Assembly: GCF_901709675.1 (NCBI RefSeq)
Contig: NC_051098.1
Coordinates: 7,937,000-8,000,999, forward strand
DNA length: 64,000 nucleotides
Direction of reading: 5' to 3'
Origin: Syngnathus acus
Lineage: Eukaryota; Chordata; Actinopteri; Syngnathiformes; Syngnathidae
Both the position numbers and the translations under genes were made by a program. This document shows positions 22,779 to 44,241 of the stretch, in pieces. The notes under the pieces are model-generated. The model did not search any database. It was not told where the DNA came from and saw only the letters and a list, made by a program, of their open reading frames with translations. How positions within the stretch are numbered: the stretch's first letter is position 1; each line of letters begins with the position of its first letter.

Positions 22779-23584
22779 TTGAAAATAGCACTTATAAATA
22801 CTATGTCACAAACACACGTGAGTAGTTTCAAATACAAAAGACTTACAAAGAACAAGTCTGCACAGGAGTGGCAAGTTTCTACTTGCAGGAGTTTTAACAC
22901 CTTGCAAAAAAAAAAAAAGGAACATAGTTATTGGACTTGTCTATGACGTACAAAAATTTATACCAGTCTGTATGCAGTACAGTGTAAATGGAAAACATTA
23001 CCCTGTTCTTGTGGTACGTGTGGCAGATGCCAATTCTGTTGAATGTATGGACCTCGTCACGTGTGCATGTTTGCGCATATAGAGCAAGTAAGATTCCCTT
23101 CCCACACCAGCCAATGTGATGCATATAGTACATATACATCTTCTGGTGTGTCCCAAACTTCAATTCAACTTCCCTTTTAAATAACAATATACAGAAAATG
23201 ACATACATAGGCCAGCCACAATGTTAAGGCAATCAGCTACTATACTTGCAGTAGACTGAACCTTTGTTGGAAGGAAATGCAAAACATCAATGGCAATGGT
23301 CTGTGGCACAGACAAAAAAAAAAAAAAAAAGAATTTCAGTAAAGTTGTTAATGAAGCAAGCTTTCTGAAAGTATGAGAACATCAGCAGTTCCTTTGACCT
23401 TGAAGAAGCAAAAAGAGTTTTGGCTTTCTCACCCTCACATAGGGAGAGATCAGTCTCTTGTTTGCTGCAGTGGAAATCTAGTATGTGGCCGCAGCTTGAT
23501 GTCAGCGAGAAGAAGCAATCAGTCCTAACCGTGAAGGAGGTATTTGTGAGTGTTAAAGCTGTTCCGCTGCACCCACCCCCCATT

Positions 23585-31252
<7,668 letters not shown>

Positions 31253-31530
31253 TCAGCACCTGGAGCCATACGAACAGTGGGTGCCATACCAAACAAACAC
31301 TTGCAACTTTTCATTTTACCTCACTCACCAGTGGCTGGCATTATTAAACAGTGAAAAAAAAACCCACACATCTCAGTCATGCTACAAACAGGAAGTTCAG
31401 CGCGCATCTTTAATAAGCAAAGACTGAGTCACTGTCAAACGCATGTAGCTTGAGCCATTCTAGGTAAAAGATAAGTATAGAAATGTATTTTTCTTTGTCA
31501 ATGCTCTCATTTACATGAACACGACTCACC

Positions 31531-31990
31531 TTTATCTCTGCAGGGAGTAGGCGCCCAATTTTTGAAAGTCTTCTCACGGAGAAGTCGTTATAATTCCAGC
31601 TCAGTGAGTAACAGTCGTTCTACTGCTTGCAATCTGGGTTGTTGTTTTTTTTAAATTGAAAAAGTCCACGTCGTCAAGGATTTGTAACACGAAGTAACAG
31701 GCAAAACCGGGGTTTCAAAATGATAGACTCGAGCTAACTTGACTGTGTGATATTCCAAAACAACTGTTGCTATAGCTGTCTTTCTAACCTTGTTTCGAGG
31801 CAATCATCTCGGGTTAACTTGTCATGCTGGAGTTTAAAGGCAGCCTTCGTAAACGGCATACAAATGTATCGAGATCAATTGTGCACGACGCGGAGGCTCA
31901 ACTTTTGTCTAATGTTGAAGTTTGTGTGTCGCGTGAAAGCCGAGAGAAGGAGAGGAGGTTGAAGTCGCCGCCTGTGGCGAGCCTGCTGCT
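31531..31990 (-). promoter_or_regulatory. fam118b: fam118b non-coding first exon and promoter region
   Basis: On the minus strand a 5' UTR exon without ATG near its end runs into a strong donor (AAAG then GTGAGTCG, exon end at 31531-31530). The start-codon exon follows at 31259-31170, with acceptor ggctccag. The CpG-richer part at about 31,930-32,030 is the likely promoter; the start site is not resolved. Confidence 0.5.
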
Positions 31991-33856
31991 TGTCTTATGA
32001 CGCCTTCACGTGCTGCTCGGACAACAAAGTGCCTCGTTTTCTGTCTCGTGTAAGAAAGGTTGTACATATCGACAGGACAGGTGGCTTCAGTGATACACCC
32101 ACTTTATATAAATAAATACTGTTTATTGCATCTCCTCTGGAAACTGGTTATGTAAATAGCACTATGCACATGTTATGTATTTATTCCACCTCTCGTTGCC
32201 TGTAAGACTTAAAGTTTAAGTGATTTAATATAACACAATGGTGCATTTTTAATCACGTTGAAAAACTATGACAATTTTCAAGACTTTCTAGAATGGAGAA
32301 TATCATATTTTCCTGCTGTCGCACACACTTGTAGTTTGCCTGCGACCCCAAATTTTGTTCACTTATTAATCAAATCTTATGAAATGGATCAAATAGTGGT
32401 GTTTTTTTTCTTGGTCTGATTCTGACGCAACTGAGTCATTCTCACAATTTTCCATCAATACTGACGGAAGGCAAATAAATCCCTTTCCAAATAAGTCCCT
32501 TTACCCCCTCGTCTGCTACAGCGGCTTCTAGGGTCACGTGTCGTATGACTAATATCAAGCAATGGATGCAAGGGAAGGCCCAGTCAACGACTTGACATCA
32601 CATCCATTACAAACATGGCGCCGTGTATTAAAATAAACCAGGGGGATTATTTTGGCAAATATAAAATTAGACAAAAGAATTCACCAAACACTTATCAAAC
32701 TTATATTGCTCCCTTTACCCATCAATGTGGGAACTCCGGAGGTGCACTTTATGATGATGCTCGCGCAATCCGACACTAGATAAGTACAAGAGAATGGATG
32801 GATGGTTCTGCAAAATGATGCCAATATTTTTTGCATTATAAAAAAAAAAGAAGAGTCCAGCTTGTCTTTATTCATCACCAGTTTAATAGATAATTAACTT
32901 TAGCATACTTTCTATAGAACGCTGACAAAATCTCTTCTCACAGCAATGAACAACATACATTTGCCTTGTGAGCAAATCATTTACATTTATAGTGCAATAC
33001 ATACTGTATGATTGTAAAGCAGGAGTGGGCAAGAATATTTGATCTGGCCTGCTGTACAATTCTAGACAGTCAACTAAAACCTCAGAGAAAGTGCTCTAAA
33101 ACTCCTAAAACACTTGATCCTCAAACGCTCACAATCGGTTGCATCGTATTTTTTCCAATATTTAGTATGGTCTTTGGAGGACAAACAGAAATGCACCCTG
33201 AGATGACAAAGGTTCCCTACCCCGGCTGAAAATGACATCATTTGTGCATATTATTACTATGATATATGAAATAATTTATTCTACAATATACTCTATTAAT
33301 ACTATTATATTTGAACTTACAAAAGGCATATACTTGAAAGCATTCTCTTTTTTTTTTTCAAAATGATTCAGTCTCTCGAGAATACTCCACACTTTCAAAC
33401 GATAAAGTATCAATGTTTCATTCATAACAGGATTAAAGGCATTTGGGTTGCATCTAATTACTAATCCATGAAATTATTTTCAATCTGTGTGTGATTAACA
33501 AATGCCTTTTTACATTAAAGACAACATCAAAGTAATCCCTTAAGCAAAATTTATCACTGACGTCAGGTGGAATACTCATACACATGTGGAATGCTATACC
33601 AGTTTTTTCTTTTTTTTAAAAAAAGGGGAAATTACCAGATTGTGACCAGGGAAATTCCAGCCTGGCGCCAGCATTATTTTACGAGTGTCTTTTATTGAAA
33701 TGCAACAATTATGGTTTGGGCACTCAAGTAACCCGAGAAGCAGAACATGTTAAACTGTATTATTAAGGCGTTTTGATTCATTTGATTCCACACTGTTTAT
33801 AATAATAGTAAAATAATCCATTGGTACCGGTTGAATATGCTCCGAGCATATTAACA
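31991..33856. other. intergenic between fam118b and ilvbl
   Basis: No gene is seen. A SINE-tail relic ('ataagtacaagagaatggatggatgg') lies at about 32,777-32,806, and repeat-like 'gcaggagtgggcaag' at about 33,018. The minus-strand 3' UTR of ilvbl must occupy the right part; several tttatt sequences (for example 33691-33696) could be its poly(A) signal. Confidence 0.45.
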
Positions 33857-36800
33857 TTATACAGAGATAGAGCCCTCTCTAAAGTTGGTTTTGCCTATCA
33901 GGACATTGAGAAGTGTTGCTTTACCCATCTGGCTCTCCTTTCGAGCCTCCCTGATGATGTCTCTGAGCTGTTCCTCATCCTTGCGCCTTATAAGGTAGCC
34001 TTTACCGCCATAGCCATCGGCCACGGTGTGATAATCTGTAAACAGGGAGGTGAATGTCAGTGTAATCCACAATGACGCGCAAAATAGAAGCTCTCGTTGT
34101 ACTCCAAGAATGTACCTGTAAATGCCAGGCCACATGCCACGTTGCTGCCTAAAATGGGAACCTGTTCTCTGGAAATCTGACTCCAACATGCGTCATTTCC
34201 CACAACAGCAATAACCGGTGTCTGATAAACGAAGAGCAAATATATTTTCTGCAGATGGGGGGGGGGGGTTCTTTTATTGTACAAACGTTTACATTTTTGG
34301 TAATCAAGGTTTTGCTTACGCCAGTTGTGAGTTTTTTTCGGAAATATGACAACTGACTGCAAAGTTTCTGCTATATTCCAGTTTCCTAGATTTCTTACAA
34401 CAGTTATCGTCGACATACGATTGTAATGAATGTACCTTATGTCGAGTAAACGTGTCAAACTCAGCGACACTGTATCCTAGGGAACCATCGCCGTAGACAA
34501 TCCAGACCTAAAACACACAGGGGGTCATATTTCATTCATGAAGCATCACAAGCAGATGGATCCCTTTCATAAAAGCTTGAGTCAGCACATTACCTCTGAT
34601 TCAGGCCGGCACAGTTTTGCACCTAGCGCAAACCCTCCTCCTACTCCCAGCGTCCCAAAGGCCCCTGTGGAGAATCAGTATTCTCAAAATTTACATTTCA
34701 TGTCAACGGCAATCCCTACTGAGTTTTTGGATGTCATGTAAAGTCAAGAGAGAAGGAACGGACCTGGGTCGAGCCAGCGCAGTGGTCCCCGTGGCCTCAA
34801 GATGTAAGCAGCGCTTCCTACGAAATCACCGCCATCCGCAACAATGATACTGTCTTCTGACATCTCCTCATCCAACATGTGAAGAACTTTTAAGGGGTTC
34901 AGGTGATGCTCAGTCTTCTCATTGGCTTTAGCCCTTAAAATGAAAAAGACAATGAGTATGCTTGCTTATATTATTATGAACACACTATAAAGCTGTAGAG
35001 TGGCTGCAAGGCATTTTGCAAGGCCTCCTTACTTATTAACGTTTTCTTTGGTCACATCTCCTGCTTTGAGGCTCTGAGGCCATTCTTCCGGACAGCGGTG
35101 GCCCTTGAGGCCTTTGTGAAGCCGTACTAAAAACGAACCAGCGTCACCTATAATAGACACACCATTTTAGAAATTAACTGCTGAAATATAGTTTTCAGTT
35201 CTGTTAGATCACAATTGAGACCCTATACCAGTAATAAAATGAGTTAAAGCAATATACAGTAGAACCCCTGAGGCAAAAAAAGTAATTGCAATATGTTCTA
35301 TTTACCCTCACTCCTAAACACTGTCTTGTGGTTAATGCTGCATTCATGGAATAAGAATTAGGCCATTTTCCGTCATGTCAGGAGGCTAAACTAAAACTGA
35401 GGCCAAAGTACTCTCTGTCTCACATGACCAAACCCAGAAAAACAGGTGAGCTGAGATGTTTGCAGCACAATTATATGTTCATATCAGTCGGCAGCAGGAG
35501 GCGGTGCTGCATTCAACGTCACCCTCCTGAGATAGTTGAAAATGAGTGAATTCATTCTTATTCCATAAACGCAATATTAATCAGAATACCATTTTTAGAC
35601 TATTAGGGGCAATTATATTATTGTAATGATTCTTTTTATGTATGTACACACCTTGAATTGCTACAGTTGGTCTCCAGAACATATCAGAGTTTTTGAGCAG
35701 CTGCACTCTGTCTCTGTTGACAGCAATGATCTTACTGCGTCTGTTCAGAACTTTGCCATAGCCCAGACGGAAGTCGCATACTGTTCCTGCAAAACAAATC
35801 AAGCAATTAACGTTTTTTTTTTCTTCACAACACTGCACCTCCTTTCATATCTTCCATCCTTTCCATTACTGAATACACAAGATAGCTACATACATCGCAC
35901 GTTTTCAAGATAACAAGGCAAGTGTAATCTTGTCAGACTAATCGAACCTTGTTGTTAGGCTCTATAGCAAAGATCAAGGTCCAAATAAATAGGACTCATC
36001 ATATGTTTTTTGTTCTAGTGTCATTTTCTCATCCCACCAATAGAAATACTTGAATTTGAGAAACAGCAAAAAAAAAAAAAATAAATAAAAATAAAGAAGA
36101 AGAAATGTTATTTCTACAGTAAATACTACATTCAATGTCTGACCTGCGAGAAGAACAACATCGGCCTCCTTCAGAGCATCTCGTCTGTTTTGCCGAATAT
36201 GGATTGGGCTATCTTTTCCCAACATGCCTCGGGACATGCCCCCAAGGAAGCAAGGAATGCCAAGGGCCTCCAAAGCGCTCCTGTAATACCATCAAATTTA
36301 TTACAATAGATGATACGTCTAATTTACTTTCATGGCGTACACTGAGTACTTAAAATAATACGTTGGCTTCACCTGAGCTCATCAACTGGCGTTGGTGGTA
36401 GCGTGGCTTGGCTTCCAAGGAGGATAACAGGTTTCTTGGCTCGGCTCACCAGTTCAATACACTTTTGTACCTATGTGCATAATATAAATTTTATATTTCT
36501 ATATATATATCCAATCATCCATTTTCTACACTGCCTTTCCCTATGCGCACACACACACACACACACATATATATTGCATTCTATGACATCAGTAGGTTAA
36601 ACACACACATAAACACACTGTCAATTATTGGTGTACCTGATCATCTGTGGCTTGTGGAATGTCAACTGGTAAAGGTGAAAGATCTCTTCTCTCCCAGGCA
36701 CCAGCAAAGATGTTCATGAGGTGGTTGTTAAGGTACCTAGTTAAAATAAATACGTTTAATAAAGTTGAATACTTCACATACAGTACATAGAATTCATTTG

Positions 36801-38983
36801 ATTTATAAATAAGTACAGTGGAGACCCGCATACTCGGTAGGTACCACCTATTTGCAGATTTTCTTTTTTTTTGTACAATATTTTTTAAAACTATTGAAAA
36901 CTATATACATTTTTGGGGCGTTTACGCTTGGATGGACAACCCACTAATGGCACTGAAATTAATAATATATGAATTATAATAATTTAATATAATTATATAA
37001 TATATATATAATATTGTTTTTATAACATGATGAAAAAAACATACCAGGAGACAATTTTGCCCATCAGGCCTTTGGGAGGGTTTTTAACAGCAAACTCTCT
37101 GGACACCAGATGGAATGGGTACAAAGTGTCGATGGGGAATTCTATGAAAACAGGCCCAGGTGTTCCAGACTGGGCAACAGCCAGCGCTTTTCTGACAACT
37201 GGCACAATTTCTCGCACTGTTCTGATGGAGGCACAAAACTTGCACAGAGGCTTGAACAGTGACATTTGGTCGATGTCTTGCAGTGCCCCTCGGCCCTGGA
37301 GCCACAACAAATGGCAGAAAAACATTGGTTGTGGAATTTCAGAGCAAGTAGGAACAGTCATTTTGTAACAAGATAGTAATTTATTGTACCTGCAAAATTG
37401 TACCAGCAGCCCCTCCCATGAGCAACAAGGGTGACTCTGCCATTTGAGCATTCTTCACTGCTGTCACAGTGTTGGTAAGACCTGGGCCAGCAGTCACTGC
37501 AGCTACACCAATGGTACCTAATAGAAAGGCAGTCAGGAAAAGGACACATCATTAGATACAAAATGTGCTTTAACTGCATATTTTCAGCTTTAATTTGAAA
37601 TGATTGAAATGAAAAATGATTAGGTTGTTTTAGGGGGCGGGGTAAAAAATATGTTTGCATGGTTTAAATTTAGGGGTGTACAAACTGATCGTTCATTCTG
37701 CTAACCGCTCTGTCACCATATCCTCTAGAACTTGTTTTTCAAACATTCATTAATTCCAGTGAAAGACATAGTTTTAAAATCTGGACAAATCAATTGTCAA
37801 ACAACCTCCTGAATTGGATTTATATTATTTTGGCTCCCATTCGATTGTGCAGTTGTACCTAATGTTATGGCAGTCAAATAAAATAATATAAAATAAAAAT
37901 AAAATAATGACAGACCTTTCTTAAGAGGATTGCAAACATGATTGTGGTTTGCATATTTGATGAGTCAATGTATTTATTTTGTGCATGCACAAGGATAGGA
38001 TTTGGGTTGTCTAAATAAAGACAATATGTTTTGTTGTAGAGCAGCTATAAATAGTCAAAACACCCCCTATCAAATGCAAGAAATTATATAGACCTACAAC
38101 CTGCAGATCTATTTTTTTTCTGATTCATTAATTGGAGTGCTTTTATTCAACTGGCACAAACTTTATTTGGTGTTAATGGGAAGCAGAACACGACTTTTAA
38201 TCTGAGTAGTTAATTTTGAACACAGCCTACCAAACACAAGAGGGAGCACATCATCTCATTGCCAACCAACCACATTGCCAAATATCTTTTGAGATGAATG
38301 CACCTGAAAGCCGTGCCACGGCATCAGCTGCAAAAACAGCCGTGGCCTCGTGCCTGGTGTCCACAATCCGGATGCCCACTTTCTCACAGGCCACCAGGAT
38401 GGGCGAGATATGTCCACCAACCAGAGTGAAGACAAACTTGATTCCATGGGAGCGCAGAACATCTGCCACACTTTCGCCGCCATGTCGAGGGCTTTTTATC
38501 TCAGTCTGTGGGATGTCAAAAAGGATGAGTTTTGAAAATCTGGGTTAACTGATGTAAAGACATAATATTCACAAGGTCCTAAATAGTCACCTGTCAAATA
38601 GGATTTTTTTTTCCACAAAACACCCACATTATTGATGCTCATGGTGTGCTTTGTGCAACATGCCAGGGTGTGATGTTTACATTTGTGTTAAGAAGCATAC
38701 AAAGTGTAAGGTTACGTGTGCCTGTGCTATATATTTCAGGTATCATGCTTCAAATGTAATGATAGTTAGGATGAAGACATAATGTCAAATAATTTGCTCC
38801 ACTAACATGGCTCTCAACAGTGTGTAGAATATACCGTGATCAACTCAAAATTCATTTTATAGGTTCATGAACGCTCACCTTGTGGAACAACTGGTACAGC
38901 AAGCCAAGTTTGTAGGCAGCAAACACAAGCCCACCTACAGCAATACATCCAAGACATCCAAGACTGGTTTCAAATAACTCCAT
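33857..38983 (-). CDS. ilvbl: ILVBL / 2-hydroxyacyl-CoA lyase 2 (acetolactate synthase-like), 14 coding exons
   Basis: ER-membrane ThDP-dependent lyase that cleaves 2-hydroxyacyl-CoA in fatty-acid alpha-oxidation. Exons (descending): 38983-38879, 38505-38304, 37517-37390, 37295-37045, 36736-36637, 36470-36373, 36280-36144, 35786-35652, 35147-35033, 34933-34764, 34664-34594, 34507-34436, 34221-34116, 34035-33857. Every join is in phase: 1,869 nt, 622 aa (human 632). A hydrophobic N-terminal segment (about 10-30) serves as membrane anchor. [10 protein letters not shown] (61-70) and the ThDP-activating Glu88 in [10 protein letters not shown] are present. The GDG (510-512) and GND (536-538) of the ThDP/Mg motif are kept. 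No break is visible; a functional gene. Confidence 0.96.
36544..36572. repeat. (CA)n microsatellite in an ilvbl intron
   Basis: Eleven or so CA units followed by ATAT. Ordinary simple repeat. Confidence 0.9.
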
Positions 38984-39684
38984 AGTAGAAAGAAAGAGAG
39001 AAATGATGGTAGAATAGAATTAAGTTAAATTTAACAAACAAAACATTAAAGTTCAACTGCTGATCAATGCAGCAGGCTAGGCTAAGTTGCTCAGGAGTCG
39101 CTGCAAACAAGTGCGACAAGCTCAAGGTCGTGATTTTCTAAAGCATTCAATTGTCGAGTTGGCGAATATGACATTACTTGATTGGAACGGTTAAAACAGT
39201 GCAGTGGATTCCTCGAATGACAACTATGTCGACACTGACAACCATTTACACATTTCGATAACGCTAGCTAGACGTACAGGTTGGATATTCACTTTCAAAA
39301 TAAATTTCTTATAATGAACATCATGCTACATGCTATGCATTCAAGCCAACTGTCACCAGTGTAAAAAGCATTCTAGATAACTATACAAGTTCTGTTACCT
39401 TCCCACCCCCCCAAAAATTTCCCATCTATTCCAATCACAGAGAAAAATGTGCTTTTAATTTGAAAGACTACAAAACTCATTCCGTTCTAGGCAGTCAATG
39501 ACTGGCTGCCGCATTATGATTGGTTGCTGCACAACCATGCCGAAAACTGATTGTTTTTATTTTCTATAATTATATGATACATAAACAGAATGATATTCCC
39601 ATTTCAGCTGCATAGCGTAGGGTGTGTCCCACCTGGATACAGTAGGTGTTCCCCTGTTGCTTGAAAGGGAGCATACAGCATCAC

Positions 39685-39739
<55 letters not shown>

Positions 39740-40358
39740 TCAATTCCACAGGGGACGCAGAAATAATCAGCTTTTTCGATTGCTTTTTTCTTATTTTTCT
39801 AACGTAATATAATTTCTTTCCATGTTTCTTTTTAGTTTTTGTAAGGTCTAACAATCAATATCATAAAAGATAAATCTGTAAAATCCAGGGAATACAGTAG
39901 GTACTAAGTCTCATTGTTTGAATTGATCCGTTAAAATGAATTGTTTTCCACAATATTCAATTATTGATTTATATGCACCTGTATGATTAGTGCTCACCAC
40001 CTTCTTAAAAACAAGCAGAAACTTTACTTTTAGTTCAATGTTCTACACAGGCAAGAATGCAACATCTGGCAGGTACTCGTTTATATTCTTCTCACCGTGA
40101 TTGCTTTCCAGCAGTCACAAGTGATACGCTTTCCTCTCCAAAGGGAAATGGGCAGAGACATGCATTTAAGTCATTAAGGCAGACTTAATTGGCTGGAAAA
40201 TTAATTTGTTAAATGTTAGGCTGCGTGTGTCCATAGAAACTAATGTCATAGCGCTCTTGAATAAATAAATAGTGTAATGCATTTATAAAGGGAATTATTT
40301 TATTGATTGCAGGAACGTATAAACATCGTGTATGAGACAGTGACAACTGTTCAGTACA

Positions 40359-40395
<37 letters not shown>

Positions 40396-43300
40396 ATATA
40401 TACACACACACATATATATATTGTAGAGTCAATAATATCCAGCAGGTGGAAGTGTTGTACTGCAGTTCAATTATGACGAGTGGTTGTATGGGAGCTTAGT
40501 TTTTATTTTATTTTTAATATCGGGGGTCATTTTAGTATTTGAGTGCTGAGCAGCTCAATGATCCATTATTGAGCATACAGAGCGTGGGTCGACTCGAGAC
40601 GATCATTTTGAGATTTTACTTTTATTTATTTGATTTTTTTATGCATTCTCTACTGTAGCTAGTATATTGCCCATGGGCTGCAACTTCTTTATTCTTGCTG
40701 AATGGCATATTGACTAAATCTCATCGTTGTCAGTTAAAACAAAAAGGCAAATGTATTATCAATATTGCAACTCCACTGTGTACAGATTTTTTTCTTTTAT
40801 ATAGCATATCCATTTTAAGAGGTTTGGATAAGTAAACAACCCTTCTATGAATATCAAAATGGATTTAAAGCTCTACATATATTCCTGCCAACAGATAAAC
40901 TTATGGATGTATCCAAGCAAGGAAAAACATTTGAACATTTTTACTATGACATGGTATTGGTATGTTATGCTCCTAATTGATGTTAAAAGCAGACAGCTTT
41001 GTGTTGTGTCTTGTGACACTTTCGATTCGTGTTGCTACGCATCACCAAACAACAAATGTCTACCATGAAGTCCGACACACAATTTTGACATATCCTACAA
41101 AAGACGACAGGATTTCACAAGACATGCATGGAGGGCGTTCCACATCACACAAATAAACCTTCACTGATACAAAGTCACTCATGATTCGTTAGCGTTTTCA
41201 TGAGGTATTACGGGGAACAATAATTGAATCTGACAGCCGTATCTCCCTGAAAGAATGCACTCATTAGATATTGTAATCAAAATAGATTCACACTGATAAA
41301 GGGGTGAATGTTGGAGGTAAGTATTTTTGGAGGAGCTTACCTTAAGGGCAAGTGAGATCATGTTTATTTGATCATCATCAAAACAGATATTCATAGGGCC
41401 TGCAATGAGGCATAAAACCTTTATTTTGAGATACTCATGCATGGGGTGCAAAAAAAAACCCCAATATGAAATAACTCAACAAAGAAAATCATCAACAACA
41501 TCAAACCGATGTACACCAATTTCTAACTTTCTAATTCCAATTTCTAACGGTTCAAGCTATACTGAGACCGATTCATTTGTTTTTGTACTGATGCACGCAC
41601 AGATTTTCCGATTCAAATGTATTTTCTACAACTGAAGGTGTAATGTAGCTATTTATTAAAACTAAATATCATGCACAATAAATAAAACAATAAATATGTG
41701 TTTGATGGTTTTGGCATATTTCATAAATTAAAGATGAAGAATATCAAAATGGCACTTGCATCCTTCAATTATTATTTTTTAATGTTTGTTCACCCTTGGT
41801 ATACAAACCCAGCTCTTGTCAAATACACAAACTGCATACACTGCATGACCCTGGTGAGTAATCAGATGTATCCTGCACACTTAAATCAGTCAATTTGCAT
41901 CCACCCAGCAGACATTTTCACTCCATCAGCGCCACGCGCCATTGAACAAACTCTGATTTCCATTTCAAAGTGTTTTTGAAAAGGCAGCTGCATTGAGGCT
42001 ATAGCGACAGCCAACAGCAAATGCCAAGTCTTAATATGTGTCATCTATTCAATGGCTTGTATGGCTACCGTACTCCAAGGGTCACCTAATTACCACGGTT
42101 CAAGTGCTGAATGATATCAATTTGAAGATATCGGACATCCCTTTTACTAAAGGGTTTTAAATAACAAAATCAACAACAATTCAGTGGAACCTCCAAATGT
42201 GAGCATATGTAATCACGTTGATTTCCACGTTCTTCTAATTTCAAAACTATTGTTTTTCATTCTTACAACTAAATATTGTTTAGACTCCAAATTTGGCTTT
42301 GAGGGACAATTGACTTGAAAGCTTCTGCTTCCTCCTATATTCCAAAATAATGTTAGCTTCATTGCCCATAGCCATAAACATGACTGTGTTTGTCGCTACC
42401 CTGTAATTGGCTAGCGACCGGTTCAGATTGGACCCAGCAGGAATACTCTGCGGTCACACGCAAGCATAACAAAGACAAGCTATGTCAAAAATGGACGGAT
42501 GGGTGGGTTCTGTTGTATTTGTTTATCTGATGCAGAGCTGATAGGAAGTGTGGCTGAGGCGAAAGGGGGTCAGGGGAGGCAGCAAGGGCATTTTGAGTCA
42601 CAATGCCTGATGTTATCCTTTCAGGCATAAATGTTTAGGGGCATCACAGAGATGCTGCAACTGACCTCAGACAAGAAGGGAGGGCTGAGTCTCCAAAGGA
42701 GACATTGTCTGATACACAATGCAGTGTGCATGCACAAAGTCAGGCAAACAGCATGTTGGCAGGGGAAGAATTGTCTTTTCACACTGTGACAAGAGTGACC
42801 CAGTGTCAGCTAGCGACTGGTCCAAAGGACGACTGTCCCTGTTGGGCCTTGAAAGCTGGCACGAAAAAATGCATGATTTCACGTTTCGTTTCCTCCTTCC
42901 AACCATTGTTCTATACTGATAGTGAGCTTGTTCTCTAATGCGTCTCTTCAATGATTACCAGAACTTTCGAGCAAAATTCCCCTCGGGTGAGAATTCACAT
43001 GAATGTTTTAGTGCCATATTATCATCTTTTTTCACAAGTCATGCAAGTTAACATTGGGATATTTGCATATTCTGTGCACAGTCGACACTTTCAGCCTGAT
43101 CCCTGTGTGCAGGAGAAGATTATACCGATTTTTTGCTTGAGTTGGAAGTTCCAGGTGCTAAGTGGAGATGTTTATAGTCCCTCAAAGACAAGTAAAAAGG
43201 AATGTGTGGGAGTGAGTTGTCTCTCCAAGCAATAATCTCTTCACTATAGGCTGACACACCATGGTAAAGCAATGGAAACATGACTGAACCAATTTTTCCC

Positions 43301-43775
43301 ATAGGAAATAATACAAATTGAATTAATCTGTTCCAGGCTCAAACACCATCATAATTATTAACTGTCCTGGTAATTTTTAAACTAACATTGAAACCTTGTT
43401 AACCACCATGTACCATGCTAAAACGTTGTACTCTTATGCTGACAAGTAATGTAACTAAAAAGGTTTCTGGAAATGTAATCGAACTTTGTCCTACTATTTT
43501 TTTTTTTATCAGATAAGTCACATTCATTTCCTATTTGTTTTATATTAATGACCCCTATCATACTAAATCAACCTTTTTTGTTTTAGCTTATAACAATGTT
43601 AAAATGCTAACTCCTCCTGGTAACCATGACATACAGTATTATACTATAACTTTCATTACTTTGTTATTTTGTATCCAGCATTCATGCCAGTATGTGATGG
43701 GATCATATGAGACACTAATCAATTTTGTATTTATCACGTGTGCTTCAGGTGAGCTATTGTGTTTGTTAACTGCAG
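38984..43775. other. intergenic, microsatellites only
   Basis: The 5' UTR and promoter of ilvbl must begin here, but no clear CpG island or motif marks them. A (TAA)n tract lies at 39,687-39,738 and an (AT)n/(CA) tract at about 40,361-40,424. An old SINE copy in plus orientation ('attggctagcgaccggttcag') lies at about 42,390-42,515. No known gene is seen. Confidence 0.5.
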
Positions 43776-44156
43776 TGGCACATGCCTGAACATGGACTGT
43801 TCGAGCTACTCCGATTCAAAATCTGCAACAACGAGCAGAGCACTGAGAAGAGGGTAAGAGCTGATCTCTGATGATAAAGACCCTGAATATATTTTCCTGT
43901 AAAAGATGATCATTTGAGCTGATTATAAATTTTGGTGCTGAGATTTTGCACTGTGATCAAATACAACACCTTGAAAAGTAAAACAGACCCTCTTGAGGAT
44001 CTTATAATGCATCAAGCTGAAGTGATTAACATTCACATTTTAAGCAAAATGGACGATCTGATAAGAACAAATAAAGTGCTATTGAGTTATATAGAAATCC
44101 TGAATTTGCCCACGGGGATCAATAAAGTATCTATCTATCGATCGATCGATCGATCG

Positions 44157-44241
<85 letters not shown>

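Noticed and set aside
43080-43155. Possible extra + strand exon (after ccctgtgtgcag) upstream of the 43,776 segment
   Set aside because: The donor (CAG then GTGCTAAG) is weak and its phase does not fit the next segment.
44140-44241. Frame with repeated YLSIYLS
   Set aside because: Translation of the (ATCT)n tail.
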